This document shows, in pieces, positions 46,968 to 59,503 of a stretch of DNA of 64,000 bases; positions within the stretch are counted from its first letter, which is position 1, and every line of letters starts with the position of its first letter. Made by a program: the position numbers and the translations under genes. Location: the NCBI GenBank assembly GCA_034670405.1, contig JAXDDX010000014.1, positions 2,963,001-3,027,000 on the forward strand, given 5' to 3'. The notes below the pieces were generated by a model. That model made no database searches. It was not told the DNA's origin and saw only the letters and a program-made list of their open reading frames with translations. The stretch is from Hoplostethus atlanticus (lineage: Eukaryota; Chordata; Actinopteri; Trachichthyiformes; Trachichthyidae).

Positions 46968-48458
46968 CACCATTCTCACCTTCATCCTGTCTTTTAAAAG
47001 CATACAGCACATAATATTGCCACAGGACTATAACATGTTGTCTCATACATATTCACAATGACTATTTTGTAGTTCTACTGCGTAAAATAGTGCCTAGTAT
47101 CTTTGGAGGGGGAATAAATTCTATACTGTGGTCCCATTAAAGGGGACTGTATGCATCGTTGCCAACAGACTGGGTAGCCTGCTGAATTGTTCCACCAGTG
47201 TAACACCTTTGCTTCTCATTTAGCCAAAGGGCTTCCCACCAGGTACATGGAGTGTGACTTCCAATTAGTTTTCAGGAGATTTACCCATGGAAGTGTTAAA
47301 AATGTGTTAAAAAATGTTAGCAGAGTAATGGATTTTAAATGACTGCCAGACTGCTATGCCACATCTAGCATAATGTAAGCTCTGATGAGTTTTGTTTCGT
47401 ATTTACAGTGTGATATCTAATATAGGTGGCCAGCTTCAAAACTTCATTTGGTTGATGATTATGCTTTAATGAGAGCAAGCAAAATATAAATATTATTAGT
47501 ATTGGTTGATATTTTATATAGAATCAATATTTCATCAATAAATATCTGTTTCAACATGTGCAAAGAGCATGGGTGTACACATGATTATTTGTGGCTCTTC
47601 TTTCAATGCACACAGATATAATATTAATCCACATACAAACAATGGCATCAATAAAAAAAACACAATGTTTAAATCAAAAACACACTGTCTATTTAAAGTG
47701 TAGCAGATTATACTATATGGTAACAGTGTTTAAAACAAGCATTATCGTATATAAGTGAATACAAACAGTGTAAGTAGGTGTGTCAATTGTGTGCATGGGC
47801 TCCATTTTCATGCCAGCACAGATCAAGTGCAGTGACCTTCTGCCAGCAAAGTGGCAATTTCTTTGGGTGCAATCAGATTTTTTCCTTTCTGCTCCCGTTC
47901 GGTAATTTTGTGGCTCGTCATGAAAAACCGCACATGGTTATTCTCTTAATCATTGTTTTATAAAAACTGTTACATAAAACTGTTGATGCATCATTATGCA
48001 TGGGAAACATGGCAACAGGGATTTCAATATCTCCAGAAACGTGAATTCAGACATCATCTGCCCTTGGCGGCAAACTTGGGTTACTGTACATTCTCACCAT
48101 GAAACTCTGCCCCTCCCAGACAAGGACATTGTTTCCTCTTGGGAGAAGTTGTTTTGGCGCAGCTAGTCTGGATCTCCTCATTCATTACGATACTGTCAGA
48201 GTGCCATGGCAGGGCCCACACTGCTTTAAAATGGAATGAGAGGAGCTGATCGCATTGGCCATGATTGATGCAAGCCCCTACCTACTTATAAGGTATTCCT
48301 CCTAATCCAACCCCTTTTACAATTGTGCTGCAGGTGTGCTACAGCTGCACTAGCACCACTGGTCAAGAAATTATCCAAAATCTGTTGGTCACACCCAAGG
48401 TTTCCAGGACCGTGAAGTGGCGCCAGCACCTGAACTTGTGCCTGGAAATAGAGCCCTT
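46966..48458. other. no gene recognised
   Basis: Short frames only, and no recognisable repeat. Confidence 0.4.
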
Positions 48459-48511
48459 TGTGTGTGAGTGTGTGTGTTTTGTGTGTGTGTGTGTGTGTGT
48501 GGTGCTTGTGC
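48459..48511. repeat. interrupted (GT)n microsatellite
   Basis: GT repeats interrupted by GAG and TTTT. This explains the Thr-His tracts in the 164-codon minus frame at 48286-48780, which I reject as a gene. Confidence 0.92.
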
Positions 48512-49093
48512 AGCCGTGTGGGAGGGAAGGACCTCATGGTATGGGTATGTATGAGTAACCGTGTAGGTCTGATACTTTGGACTAAAGTAGTTGATCTTGG
48601 CATAAAATGGAATATGTAACATTGCTTGATGAACATGTACAGCAAAGGTAGCAGGCCCGGCTTGTTTACACAACCAATGACTATTACTCTAGACAGACTG
48701 GTAGAGATTTGAAAATTGGGCCATAATATTCTGTTGCCACTTTTGCTGTGGTGGCCATTAGTTTTTTTTTTTAATTGCAAAATAGCTAAAATAATGTTTT
48801 GGCTTTTCTGTTGAGGTTATATTGTTCATAACTGCATCTTCAACTTTTTCTAACAGAATGTAACTAGTGGTTGATATGATAAATATGCCAGATAAATTCT
48901 GGCCCTCTGGGTACTCATTCAAGCTAAATGGGAAACATTTATAGAAAAGGCTACATGTGTAAACAGGATTGTCTGTATTGATTGGTCTTGGCCCTGTGTT
49001 TAGAATGTACACAAGCCTGCCAGTATCCTTGATTAGAATGTAATATCAACGGCTGTCTCACTTCACTTGTCACTGGCTAGCTAGCTTGCTATA
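48512..49093. other. no gene recognised
   Basis: I searched here for the left terminus of the following Harbinger-like element and did not find it. Confidence 0.35.
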
Positions 49094-49180
49094 ATGGACA
49101 AGAAAAGACGGGCGATCAATTTTAGCTTCGATGAGTTGGAGGCATTAATCGTGTTAGTGGAGGAGAGGAAACCCAATTAG
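49094..49180 (+). pseudogene. N-terminal fragment of a Myb/SANT-like transposon-associated protein
   Basis: A 28-codon frame reads MDKKRRAINFSFDELEALIV, then LVEERKPN and a stop. The pattern of a basic start, NFS, then an acidic-hydrophobic helix (ELEALIVLVEER) is how the Myb/SANT-like DNA-binding protein of fish PIF-Harbinger transposons begins. Only the first helix or so is present before the sequence leaves the family, so this is a deletion remnant. The terminal part of such an element follows at 49240-49486. Confidence 0.5.
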
Positions 49181-49239
49181 TTTTCTTCTTCATGTTGTTC
49201 CCCATCTTCATTGTCATACAGACCTAACAACAGTGGTTC

Positions 49240-49486
49240 TGCCATTTTTGGCAGTTATTTTGAATTTAGGACAGGGTCTATGCCATCCTAACTTTAGGGT
49301 TCCTAACTTAGGAAATTCTTCAGTTAGGACGGTTCTGTAATAGGTAAATTCCTTTCCTAAGATAAGATAGGATTTTTTCCTAAATGCAGTTAGGAAACAT
49401 GTTTCTGTAATACCAGAAATCCTAAATGTCATCCTAAACTGAGATAAGATAGGATTTCAGACTTAGGAAGTTTCTGTAATGAGGCC
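49240..49486. mobile_element. Harbinger-like transposon right end with subterminal repeats
   Basis: The reverse complement starts 'ggggcctcattacagaaact' and repeats 'tcctaagtctgaaatcctat', 'tcctaactgcatttaggaa' and 'ggtattacagaaac'. There are several alternating 'cctaa' and 'ttagga' words and three 'ctgtaat' words. Such repeat-rich ends beginning 'GGGGCCTCATTACAGAAA' resemble fish Harbinger-type elements. With the Myb-like start at 49094 it looks like a deleted copy. The left terminus and 3-bp target duplication were not found. Confidence 0.5.
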
Positions 49487-49930
49487 CCAGGTCCCAAGTT
49501 GTTTTTCAATAACCAAAGGTCTATCCAAAGTGATCGAAAATGTCTGATAAAAGTTGAATGACGGGTTTCATTTTGTTAATATGTGGTAATTGGTCATTGA
49601 ATTGGAGATTGGATTGGTTTTACAAAATATCTTGGTGATTGTCATTTTCCCAAGGAACTGAATAGTTAGACCTAGTACCAATGTAGAATTCCAGCAATGT
49701 GGGCTACAATTTATTATGGATTTATTTAAAGCAAGTGCAGTTTATCCAAAGATAATACATATTTACAGTTTATACAATGTAATACAGTTTCTGTGGCCAT
49801 GAACATGCCTCCACCTTGCAAAACTGCCAATGAGCACACTTGCCATGCCTCCTTGGAACCAAGCCACACCCACGTAGAGCTTGCACATGCTGTACCACTT
49901 TATAAAATGTATTTCTTTCCAAAGAGATCC
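49487..49930. other. no gene recognised
   Basis: Nothing recognised. Confidence 0.4.
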
Positions 49931-49934
49931 CATA

Positions 49935-50075
49935 TCCCTCACATGTCAATGTCGGTAGAGCATGAGACTCTCAGTCTCACGGTCGTGGGTTCGATCCCCA
50001 CATAGTGTTAACTATCACCTTTGTAAGTTGCTTTGGATAAAAGCATCTGCTAAATGACTGTAATGTAATGTATTC
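49935..50075 (+). mobile_element. tRNA-derived SINE with 'ctttggataaaagc' tail
   Basis: A tRNA-like head contains an A-box region ('ggtagagcatgagac') and a B box ('gggttcgatccccac', 49986-50000). A short body follows, and then the tail 'gttgctttggataaaagcat' and 'ctgctaaatgactgtaatg'. This tail is among the most common SINE 3' ends in ray-finned fish and is shared with a LINE partner. The 5' edge is blurred. A short word 'aatgtatt' occurs on both sides (about 49907 and 50067) and may be the target duplication. Confidence 0.85.
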
Positions 50076-50942
50076 CCTAAATGAAACCAATTGTAGAAAA
50101 CAAAAGTCAACAGTGTTGATTTGAACTAGAGTCACTGAAGGTGGGATTAGTGGAATCAGACACCGCGCATTCAGTCCACATATACTTTCATAATCCTTGT
50201 ACAAACACAATCAATAACATGTGGCCTTGGTGGAAGCGCCATGTGAGTGTAGTGGTGTGCTGAATGTAGATGCTCCTCTCCATTAGGGACATGAGAAAAT
50301 GTGTTATCAGCAGTGAAAATGGAAAGGCTGTAATGACTCACAGTAGTCTTGATCATGTTTTGTGTGTGAGGGTATGCAGGTTGCAGGTGGCTGTATTTCT
50401 GGTATTTATGACGTGGTACAGGGAGGGTCTGTGGGTGATTTTAATATGTACATAAACACACCTGCAGCAAGACCCTGGTCATAACTGAGGAACAGTATGT
50501 GCTGGAAATATCCGAGGTTGTGATTGAGAACAGTGGAGGCACGCCAACATACTTTCACAGCCTCCCAGTGCACTGCCAACTTAATACTCCCAATAGTTTG
50601 AAAATATATATTTCTGGAGCAATCAACCATTCACCATTGTGTGCAATTTTCACCTGGACATACATTTATTTTTCAGGAACTCAGAGAAGAACATTTAAAA
50701 ATTAAAAATTATATAATTGTATAATTGTAGAAACAGAGAAAATAAATACAATTAAACATGATGTAAATGTGTTCCCCCTATTTAAAAAAATAAATAAATG
50801 TTAAAATAAACAAAACAAACAAACAACAAAAGAAAAACATTAAGAAATTTAAGAAGTTTAAAAAGGCAAGAAAAAAAGGAAAGACAAAGAACAGACAGTG
50901 ACAAAAAAAACATAACAAAGGAAAATAAAATATTATAATAAT
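50076..50942. other. no gene recognised
   Basis: Becomes A-rich towards 50690-50930 ('aaaataaacaaaac'-type low complexity). Confidence 0.4.
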
Positions 50943-50943
50943 A

Positions 50944-50985
50944 TTAGTGTTAGTGTTATTGTTATTGTTATTGTTATTATTATTA

Positions 50986-51023
<38 letters not shown>
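50944..51023. repeat. (TTA/TTG)n microsatellite
   Basis: About 26 triplets, first mixed TTG/TTA and then pure TTA. It accounts for the poly-Asn frame on the minus strand. Confidence 0.95.
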
Positions 51024-51027
<4 letters not shown>

Positions 51028-51950
51028 AAAGAAAATATCAAAAAAGGCAGCAGTGTAAGCTAAGTATGCCCTAAATTCAAACAGTCTATACTCTGGCAGA
51101 GTGGCATTAAGAAAAGGGTGAAAAAAACAACTGTGTAAATCACGTAAGATTTTGAGAACACCTTACAGGCACATAAGGCTAATGGTGGGGAACACTGCAG
51201 AAATGGAGAAAGCCATGCACATTGCTTGAGCAGAATGGGCCTTTAAGGCTATTAAGTGGGAGACAGTCAGATAATGAGATAATAAGATGATGTACAGTAG
51301 TTATCACCCTAACCACCAGGTCACCAACCAGTATAGTAATTGAATTGTTGAAGTGATTTACCATTGGCATGCAAAAAAATATCCAGCACCTTTGTAGTTC
51401 AGAGTGCTTCCAGCAGATTGTAGAGCACAAGAGTCGAGAGGATGAGTCAGACAACAAACACTAACTGGGACTGAAGAGCAGGATATGTTGTAGATTTTAA
51501 TCAAGATAACAAGAGAAAACCCAGACCCTCAGCTTATATACAAGAGAATGCTAAATATTTATAGTAATGGGGGACCTCATTAATAGATTGTGGTTTGAGA
51601 TTATAGCATTTGAAACACAATATCAAGAAATCTGAAACTGCAGGGATCAGCCCTAGAAAGGTAGCAGCGGGGAGCGCAACCTTCAATCCACGGTAACAAT
51701 GAGAGGGTTGAATGGAACTAAATTAAGATCAGGTCAGAGTATAAACGGCACACCAGGGGAAAGGGTTTAGCTAAAGGACGTCTATGTCAGAACTCGTGTG
51801 TATATGTTGTAGTATACAAGGTTGGTTCAATGTCCAGAATATGAGAGCAAGCCATCATATTAATAATCATGTTCTAATTTGCTCATCTAATCTTCCTATT
51901 TAATTCAGTTATTTTTTTTAGCAATAATAAAATAGTTTTGATCATGTGTA
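51024..51950. other. no gene recognised
   Basis: Nothing recognised. Confidence 0.4.
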
Positions 51951-51951
51951 A

Positions 51952-52370
51952 AAAAAAAAAGCACCCTTGCATTTTATGCAGATAATGTACAATATCTCCT
52001 GAAATAACTGTAAATTCAAAGAACTTTTGGTCTTCAAACATTCATCTTTTATTTAACAGCACTAAGCAATAAGACTACAAACAAATATAAAAATATGGCT
52101 TCAAAATTGAAAAGTGATTATTGACACCCTTTTTGCACAGCCTTTGTTAATGATAACTGCTTCCAAACATTTCTTGTAACCATGAATAAGCTTCCTGCTC
52201 CTTTCTGCTGACAGTTTCTCCCACTCTTCAATTGCAACCCGCGCCAGTTCTTCAGTGTTTGAAGGATTCCTTTGACCAACTCCACATTTCAGGTCTCGCC
52301 ATAGGCTCTCAATGTCGTTGTGTGGTGAAGATGAGGTGTGACTAGAAGCATGAGAGGCCATCATTTCACA
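51952..52370 (-). pseudogene. Tc1-like transposon remnant (transposase C-terminus and 3' end)
   Basis: An 87-codon minus frame at 52101-52364 reads DIESLWRDLKCGVGQRNPSN, TEELARVAIEEWEKLSAERS, and RKLIHGYKKCLEAVIINKG. This is the C-terminal part of a fish Tc1 transposase, where the family has NPIENLWRDLK, EEW, and YRRRLEAVIxxKG. The DxNPIE motif with the last catalytic residue is eroded (PHNDIE), and the normal stop is lost. The 3' part runs down to about 51952 ('aagggtgtcaataatcactt', then 'ttttggtctt'-type antisense). Everything upstream of the DLNPIE block is missing. Confidence 0.82.
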
Positions 52371-53504
52371 GTGGTGGATTTAAGGCATCAGCTGTAAAAG
52401 ATTGTTATAAAGAGATGTGAAAGAAAGACGTTTTCTTTGTTCAGTACTAACAGCCACAGAGACTTGCTACACACGGGTGTGTCCAATGGTTGTCTGTGCT
52501 GACCATGACACAGTTGGTCTTTCCAAACAGATTACTATAATTGAAATGACTATGGGGGTTATGTGCAGACTGTCAGCTTTAAATTGAAGATATTTCCAGA
52601 ATAAGCAGTTAAAAGAACGACTGTCCGTTGATTGTCCCAGTCCAGGGTACCAAAACCACTTGGGCAGATTAAAATAAAGTAGTAATTTCTCCATATCTAG
52701 TTAAGACCTCTTAAGGTACAATGACTTCTAAAAGTCAGCATCTCTTAAATATCACACGATTCTTGCTATCTTACTGTCAGTGTTTCTTTTCAGCGTGATT
52801 GCATTTCAGTGTATCTCTATCAGGATTCAGCTGTAGCTGCGCTTGCCCCTAAATCACTCTGAGGCAGTATGGAACACATGGTTGGGGTAAATGAGAACAA
52901 TTAAACAGGGTTGGAGTTATTGATCCAGCTTCAAATCATTTCCTACTGCCAGTGTCAAGATAGGCATGAGTGACTTCATTAAAACTAACTTTTCCATTGA
53001 ACTTATTTATTCCAATCTGAAACTGCTACTCCACTGATAATGAAGACAACATTTCTGGATATCACACATTTTTAATCTGAATTTTTACATTTAAGTCTCA
53101 TCATGTAAATGTATCTGGCCTGACAATTTGCCTCACTCGCAGTGTAGATACTTTGCCTGACCAGAGTGTTCAGATGCACACTGAAAAAATGCAACATCAA
53201 CAGCATCACTTCTGAAAAATTAATCAGGCTCTCTTGGCGTAATTAAGAGTGCAAGACAAGCATCTCAGAAGCTACATTAATGTAACACCTAAACTTAGTT
53301 GGCACACAAAAGTGAGCAGTTAGTGTGTTGAAGGTGTATAGGCTAGGAATGTCAGTCTGTTGACATTGTTGATTCTGAGAGGGCTGCTTACTGGACCCCA
53401 GGGTAGACACTGTGCCAGCAGTAGGGACTTGGGACCTGCATGGTGGCAGAATTGACCTGCATGGTGGCAGAAGTGATGGAGAGCCACACTTAGCAGGGTT
53501 TTGT
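52371..53504. other. no gene recognised
   Basis: A 21-bp tandem duplication, 'gacctgcatggtggcagaa', lies at about 53435-53473. Otherwise nothing. Confidence 0.4.
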
Positions 53505-53575
53505 TTGTGTGTGTATCTGTATCTGTATCTGTGAGTGTGTGTGTGAGAGAGACAAAGAGAACGAGAGAGAGAGAA
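53505..53575. repeat. compound GT / ATCTGT / GA microsatellite
   Basis: GT units, then three ATCTGT units, then GT and GA-rich repeats. Confidence 0.93.
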
Positions 53576-56500
53576 AACTCAGAGGAATACTCACTCATTA
53601 TGGCTGGGTGTGAGGGTGAGTCTGTGACATGGATGAATATATCATTGCCTGCCCTTTGGTCAGCAGCCATCAGAAGTAGAACAGATGGAACTGATGAACT
53701 GTTTCCATAGAGTTTGGGCTTTACAAGCTCTGCTGTTCCAAGTCTCTGTCAACATGCACTGGGATGAATGTATAATTTTATCTTCCCACATAAAATCAAA
53801 CCTTGTATCTGAGCAGTGTGACTTACAACAATTTTGCCATGGGTTAATCAGTCTTTAAATGTAGTATTAAAAACACTGTGTGTGAATTCTGTTTTATAGC
53901 AATCATAACACCTGAACAAGAGCTTTACGATGGCTACATTACATGTAACATTCATTCAACTTATGTCAGTTTTCTTTTGGTGTTCTTATAATGGTTGTGC
54001 CATTTGTGACTTAGCAGTGGAACTGTGTCCATTTATTGAGTGAATAATTCAAAAAGAAAGTCCTCCTGGCATTTAGCATGCCTGACTAGTATGCATTTCA
54101 ACCAACTTCCCGATATTCAACTTGTCTTGTGCATACAGAATTGTATGAGTTTATGTACTGTATGTTAGCCATGTTTGTACATTTACACCAAGTCAATGAA
54201 GAGTACTGTCCATTGCAGGCTTCATATCTTGTCTGGTGCAGAATTGGAGGATGTTGAAGCTTAATGGTTGCATTTGCTCGTCTGTCCGTGCGTGTAGTGG
54301 TGGTATGAGAGAGTGAGCCAAACATGCACCATCTTCTTGTAAGAAGATGACCCCGACCCCGTGACCTCACTGCTTCCAGGTCACGGATTTCCATAAACCG
54401 TAATAAAGCATTCTATCGATTGCATCCTAAGCAAGCCTTTATTTTGATGACCTCACTAATTATATGAATAAAGTACAACTATTCTGGCCTGGGGATAAAT
54501 TACACTGTTATCCTCAAACGGGTAATGGCATGTCAGTAACACTAGCTAACTAGCGAGAGAGAAACTTGGTTGGAATATTATCATATCTTAGGCAGATAAA
54601 TTCACCTTTTCTGATGGAACTAAATTGCCAGATCCCTTCCCTCCAGTGGGTGTGTGATCTAACTGAATGGCCAGACATATATGTGTATCATATTGAGACA
54701 CCTAGTATATACACTATGGAAAAACTCAAGGCGTACAAGTAGATAAATATAAATATGTCATTTGTGGTCATGTACAAGACGTACTGTATCTAGATTTGGT
54801 CAGCGATGTTTGTGTACTACCGACCCGACTCTTACCTATGATACATAACATGCCATTAGCTCTCAGGTTGATGGCCTGGTGTTTTGTTGAGGCAGATACG
54901 ATATAAACATCAGTTAGGTCTACATTTCTTTTTACATTTCTTTTTACAAGTAAATCAAAATAAATTCCTGGTAGCAATAACAGGGTCTTAAAAAGTCTTA
55001 AATTTAACTTTCTGAAACTTTTAGAGACCCTGTGTAAGACGCTCTAGAGACTAATATGGCCAAGCCACCATTGACATCTGCCTGTGAGCTTGAGTTTGAG
55101 CCAAGTTGAAGCTGAACATAATGGATTCAGAGTGAGACATCAAAAGCAAATGGGACTGACCTGTCACTGGATTGACTTGTCTGGAACTGCACTCCCCATG
55201 TCCCAGATTTTGCCCAGAGAGTCCCAAGGACAAAAGAGAGGGGTCCAATTTGTCCATGAAGTTTTTGTTGCTGTGCCATGTTCGCAGATCCCATCCAAGG
55301 ACATAGGGGTGGGCCAAGGGAGACCTCTGCTTTAGTGTCAGCAAAGTGTCACAGTAGATGCCTCTTCCCCAGGTGCGAGCAGTGGGTACATGAAGTGTGG
55401 GATCAGCCACCACTTACTGGATATGTGCCAGGTAAGCAGGCCACACAGATGCTGTGTTGCAAAGGATTCACAACATACCAGAGAAAAACACATCTTTGTG
55501 TTGATCTGACTTGAGAGTTACATCTTCCCATCATTTTCAATCATCAGGGGGAGGAACAGATTTGCATTCTGAACAAGAACATATAAAGCAAGACTCATTT
55601 TTTAAGTTGAAATCATACCCATAGGGACTATTGAGTGAGAAAGTCAAATTTATCAGATTGTTATTGAAATGTGAAATATCAGAGGAGAAATATATTTATA
55701 TGTATAAAGAGTAAAAACATTTTTTAAGGAGAAAGATTTTAAGCAAAGCATTGGTTTTTTCAGAGAAATTTTATCTGATACATTTCTATTTTGTTCATCT
55801 TTTATTTTATGTAAAGACAAGGTACCCGCTACTTAAAAGCTTCATATTACTTGTGTATGTATGTATTGTTTTTTGTTGCATAACCAAATACACAGAATAA
55901 TGATCAATTAGGCTGATGCAGGCATATTGATTGTATACCAAACAATGGCTTGTTACACCACAATATCTCTACTTTTAACAAGCAGGAACCACCATACCCA
56001 GGCCACAGTCCTTGTTCTTCAGTGTTTGAAGGGCCAAAGACCATAGTCCTTAAGCTTACTGAACAGCTATTTGTATTGCTATGCCAAAGCTGCCATAATG
56101 AGATTGCGTGGCCATCTAACCCCATTGACAAAGTCTGTTTGTAGCATGTTTAGTTAAAAGGGTCAGCAGGTCACACTGCAGCAGCCTCCCTCCTCCTCAA
56201 TCTGTCTCCAGATACACAACAAACCTCACCTCCAAAATAACAGTGTATGTTTGACAGATGGAGTCTGGCTGTTTTAGATAGAAAAGAAGAGAGGGAGACA
56301 TAGTAGGGTAGAGACGGGGGAGAAATCTCGAGTGGAACTCCAGCTGAGGCCATGTGTTCCCAGAGACAGGGGACTTTACCACTTGACTAAACTTTAGATT
56401 GTGCTTCACTCTCAGTGTTTTCACTCTAAATGTTTGTTTATTAGATTATTAATTTCACTTAAATTTTAGTCTTTTCATCACAGTCTCCTAATTTAGGTAT

Positions 56501-57785
56501 GTGGCACTAGATTGAATAACTGCAAGTAGCCAACACAGTAGGCTACATATATTGAGCTACACATTATGATTGCCCCATGTAGAGGATAGTGCAGTGGCTT
56601 CTGTCAGCCCCTTTAAATAGCCACCACAGCATATCTTCGTCCTCTTACTTTTCTTGGGGGATCCTTGATTAGCAGATTCCAGTGGGTGAAATGTTTGGCA
56701 TGTTGGTAAGTTCAGAGTATACTCAACAGCTGTTCCAAAGCATGGAGCAGATAGCAGCCAGCTAGCCCGTCCTTTGATGCTTAAATTTACTCCCCAAGAA
56801 GCCCTCAAGATGTAAGTAAAAGCAAATAAATAACAGTGACATGTTGAGGCTGTTTGGGCTAGTTATAGCCAAAACCTGCACTGAGGGGCCAATGCTGGAC
56901 TAACACACTTTACCTCTGTAGGTTGGGTCTGTATAATGTTCATTTTCATGCAATTATTCTTTCACTATATCTTTGGTCGAAGAAAGTAGCATCATGAGTT
57001 TTATTTGTATTATTTCCTTATGTTCAGGTTTTACTGTCACAAATTGTGTTTGTTTAATTGAATAAAATAATTGACCATTTTGAATGGTCTACTAACCTTT
57101 GATATTTTTATTTGTAGACAGTTTGAAAGTAGAGAGGGAGAAGTAGAGTGGAAAGTAGAGCACACAGGGAGCAATCTCTGGTGGAACGCAATCATTTTAT
57201 TATTGGTTTTATATACATTATGGATTAACTAATGTAGAAATTAAAGGTGATATCAATATATGCTAGTTTAATACACATGAGCTATTTGTATTGGTGAGTC
57301 TTATTCTCCACATCACTTATATGGGTAGTTACTTGTATATGCAAGGTGGATTTTTCACTTTCTTTGGGACACAAAAAGACTAGTAAGTAATAGGACGGTA
57401 CTGTATCAGCGATTGCTAATTGGTTCCTGATTACAGTAGGAAGCTGTATAGACAAGATAAGATGACTTCCCTCTTTACTTACAGGGGCACAAAGAGTAGT
57501 AAGCACAGATCAAGTTTCAATAATTAATACTTAATCAGGCCTGTAGGAGATCAGACCTCAGTAATGTTCTGCCAGGCTAATAGAAAGCACTAAAGCATTG
57601 CTGCATGTGGTTATTCTAGATGCAGCACCTGTAGTAACCACATACAGACTCACAAAGTACCAAGCTTTGACCTTTTTAAATACTCTCCAGACCAAGAGTG
57701 CAAACAGGAAAACTGTACTGTGTATGATTTATTTCAGCTAACTGATGCTGAAGCTGTCTGTGAAGACACAGCTGTTCTTCTCCCA
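53576..57785. other. long gene-free stretch
   Basis: Short open frames only, for example 55051-55413 (-) and 54098-54394 (-). I recognise no domain, exon or repeat family. Confidence 0.4.
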
Positions 57786-57787
57786 AA

Positions 57788-57880
57788 AGTCACCCAAACA
57801 TGTCACCCAAACATGTCACTAGCATGAACAAGCATGCATTTATGCACATTTGCACACACGCACACACACTCACACCCACA
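57788..57880. repeat. 14-bp duplication followed by short (CA)n
   Basis: 'gtcacccaaacat' occurs twice in tandem near 57788-57815. Interrupted CA repeats follow at 57852-57880. Confidence 0.8.
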
Positions 57881-58403
57881 TGATGAATGCATGAATGCCT
57901 ACTACATCTTGGGATCATGCCCTTCAGGCTCTCTCAGTTGTCCCATTAATGTTCAATCTTCATTGCAACAGAAGAGGATGGGTCATTACCATTTCATAGC
58001 AGTGTCATCCTTCTTCAAAAGTGCAGATAACAGCAAATGTTTCCTTACAGTAATGTGAACCTTTACTTTTGAGACTTTGTCATTTTACCGGAAATTTCTT
58101 ATGAGTAAGTCTTTTTTAACTGATACATCTGAGAGAATGGCTGCACAGCATAATTAGTTAAATGCCTTCTGCAGATTTCTTATTCAGCAGTTGAAGCTTC
58201 AACTACATACATCACGCACTGCATAATCATATGTGATAAACCCTGATTCATTCAATTTTCATGACAGGAGACAATTTTCATCACGTAAATAAATCAATGT
58301 GAAGACTGTGTGAATGTGCGTGCAGGGTAGCAGAACTTAAGTTGAAAGCAGAGCAGAGTAAAAGTAGGCTACATTCTCAAAAGGGGAAAGGTCTTCACTG
58401 TCC
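57881..58403. other. no gene recognised
   Basis: Nothing recognised. Confidence 0.4.
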
Positions 58404-58404
58404 A

Positions 58405-58572
58405 GGGGTAAGTTTCCCGAAAGGCATCGTAGCACTAAGTATATCTTGAAGTAATTCTTCAAGACATACGTGAATTTCATGAGTGAGTTCCCGAAACTGG
58501 TCGCAACTCATGTAGTACGTGAAATATCTCGTTTGTTCACGATGACCTGGTGCTAGTTGTGAGATTTCAAGT
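58405..58572. mobile_element. possible DNA-transposon end ('agtttcccgaaaggcatcgt' type)
   Basis: The run 'ggggtaagtttcccgaaagg' and 'catcgtagcactaagtat' is followed by diverged self-similar words ('gttcccgaaactggtcgca', 'atgtagtacgtgaa'). Ends reading '(g/a)(c/a)gtttcccgaaa' with subterminal repeats are common among fish DNA transposons. No matching inverted end or target duplication was found within the next 2 kb. Confidence 0.4.
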
Positions 58573-59435
58573 ATGTCTTTGCAGGTGCTGTGTAGGCAAG
58601 ATCCTTTACTGCAGGCATAGATAGCTGTTTAGCATTATTTGCATTATCTTTCGTCCCAAACATCCCATACTTTGTAAAAAAAAAGCTAGACCTATGTCTT
58701 TTCTACAACACTATAATCTACGCTATATAAATCAATATTTTTAACACTGGATTTCCTGTTTGGAAAATATTGCTCTTCTCTTTTTATCTTCTGCCATGTT
58801 GTGTCATCAAGTATATTATCAGTTGACCTTTTAGCAGTACCTTTCTATGGTAAAACATTGCACACATTTGCCATAAATGTTTGTCCTGTGTGTCCATTAC
58901 GGTACACATACAAGCACATTTTCTGACCTATACACTTCAGAGGCATATAATGTAATCAAGTTGAATCAAATCAAATCAAACATCTGCATTGTGGTATTAA
59001 ATATATGTCTACATTCAAAATCTACATGCAACAACAGGAAGTGCATTGTTGTGTAGATATGATTCAAAAGACTATCAGCAAATCGATGATTCCTCTATCG
59101 ACCTATGATGTTTGGATCTCAAACTGAGGGTGGGTTCACTAACCCTAAGTATCTCTTCAAGTATCTTTTGAAATTTTCGCTTCACAATATCCTTTTGGAA
59201 ATGCACATGAAATTTTCAAGAACTGTTGTGAAACTGTGTGTTAAGTATGTTGTGAATTTTCAAAATCAATTGCTATCAGGAAAACCAACCCCATGCCACA
59301 ATAGCAGTTTTAATCAGGAAGCGCTATCTATGCTGCCTATCCAAGTGACTCTTCACCACTTTTACTGTTGCACAAGATACAGTTGATTACAGATTACAGT
59401 TGTTTTCATCTTTGGTTTTATATCTGGAGAAAATG
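58573..59435. other. no gene recognised
   Basis: 59130-59260 has 'aagtatctcttcaagtatct' type repeats that may be more of the preceding element. The 93-codon frame at 59105-59386 is unsupported. Confidence 0.35.
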
Positions 59436-59503
59436 AGGGAGAGAGAGAGAGGGAGAAAGAGAAAGAGAAAGAGAAAGAGAAAGAAAAAGAAAGAGAGAGA
59501 AAG
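59436..59503. repeat. GA-rich / (GAAA)n low-complexity tract
   Basis: Purine-only run of GA and GAAAGA units, about 68 bases. Confidence 0.93.

Noticed and set aside
48286..48780. 164-codon minus-strand open frame
   Set aside because: Its length depends on a (GT)n repeat read as His-Thr; the flanking peptide has no recognisable domain.
49957..50001. Functional tRNA gene
   Set aside because: The A and B boxes belong to a SINE head followed by the SINE body and tail; the cloverleaf is not complete.
55051..55413. 120-codon minus-strand frame as a gene remnant
   Set aside because: No domain or splice signals recognised; composition alone does not support it.
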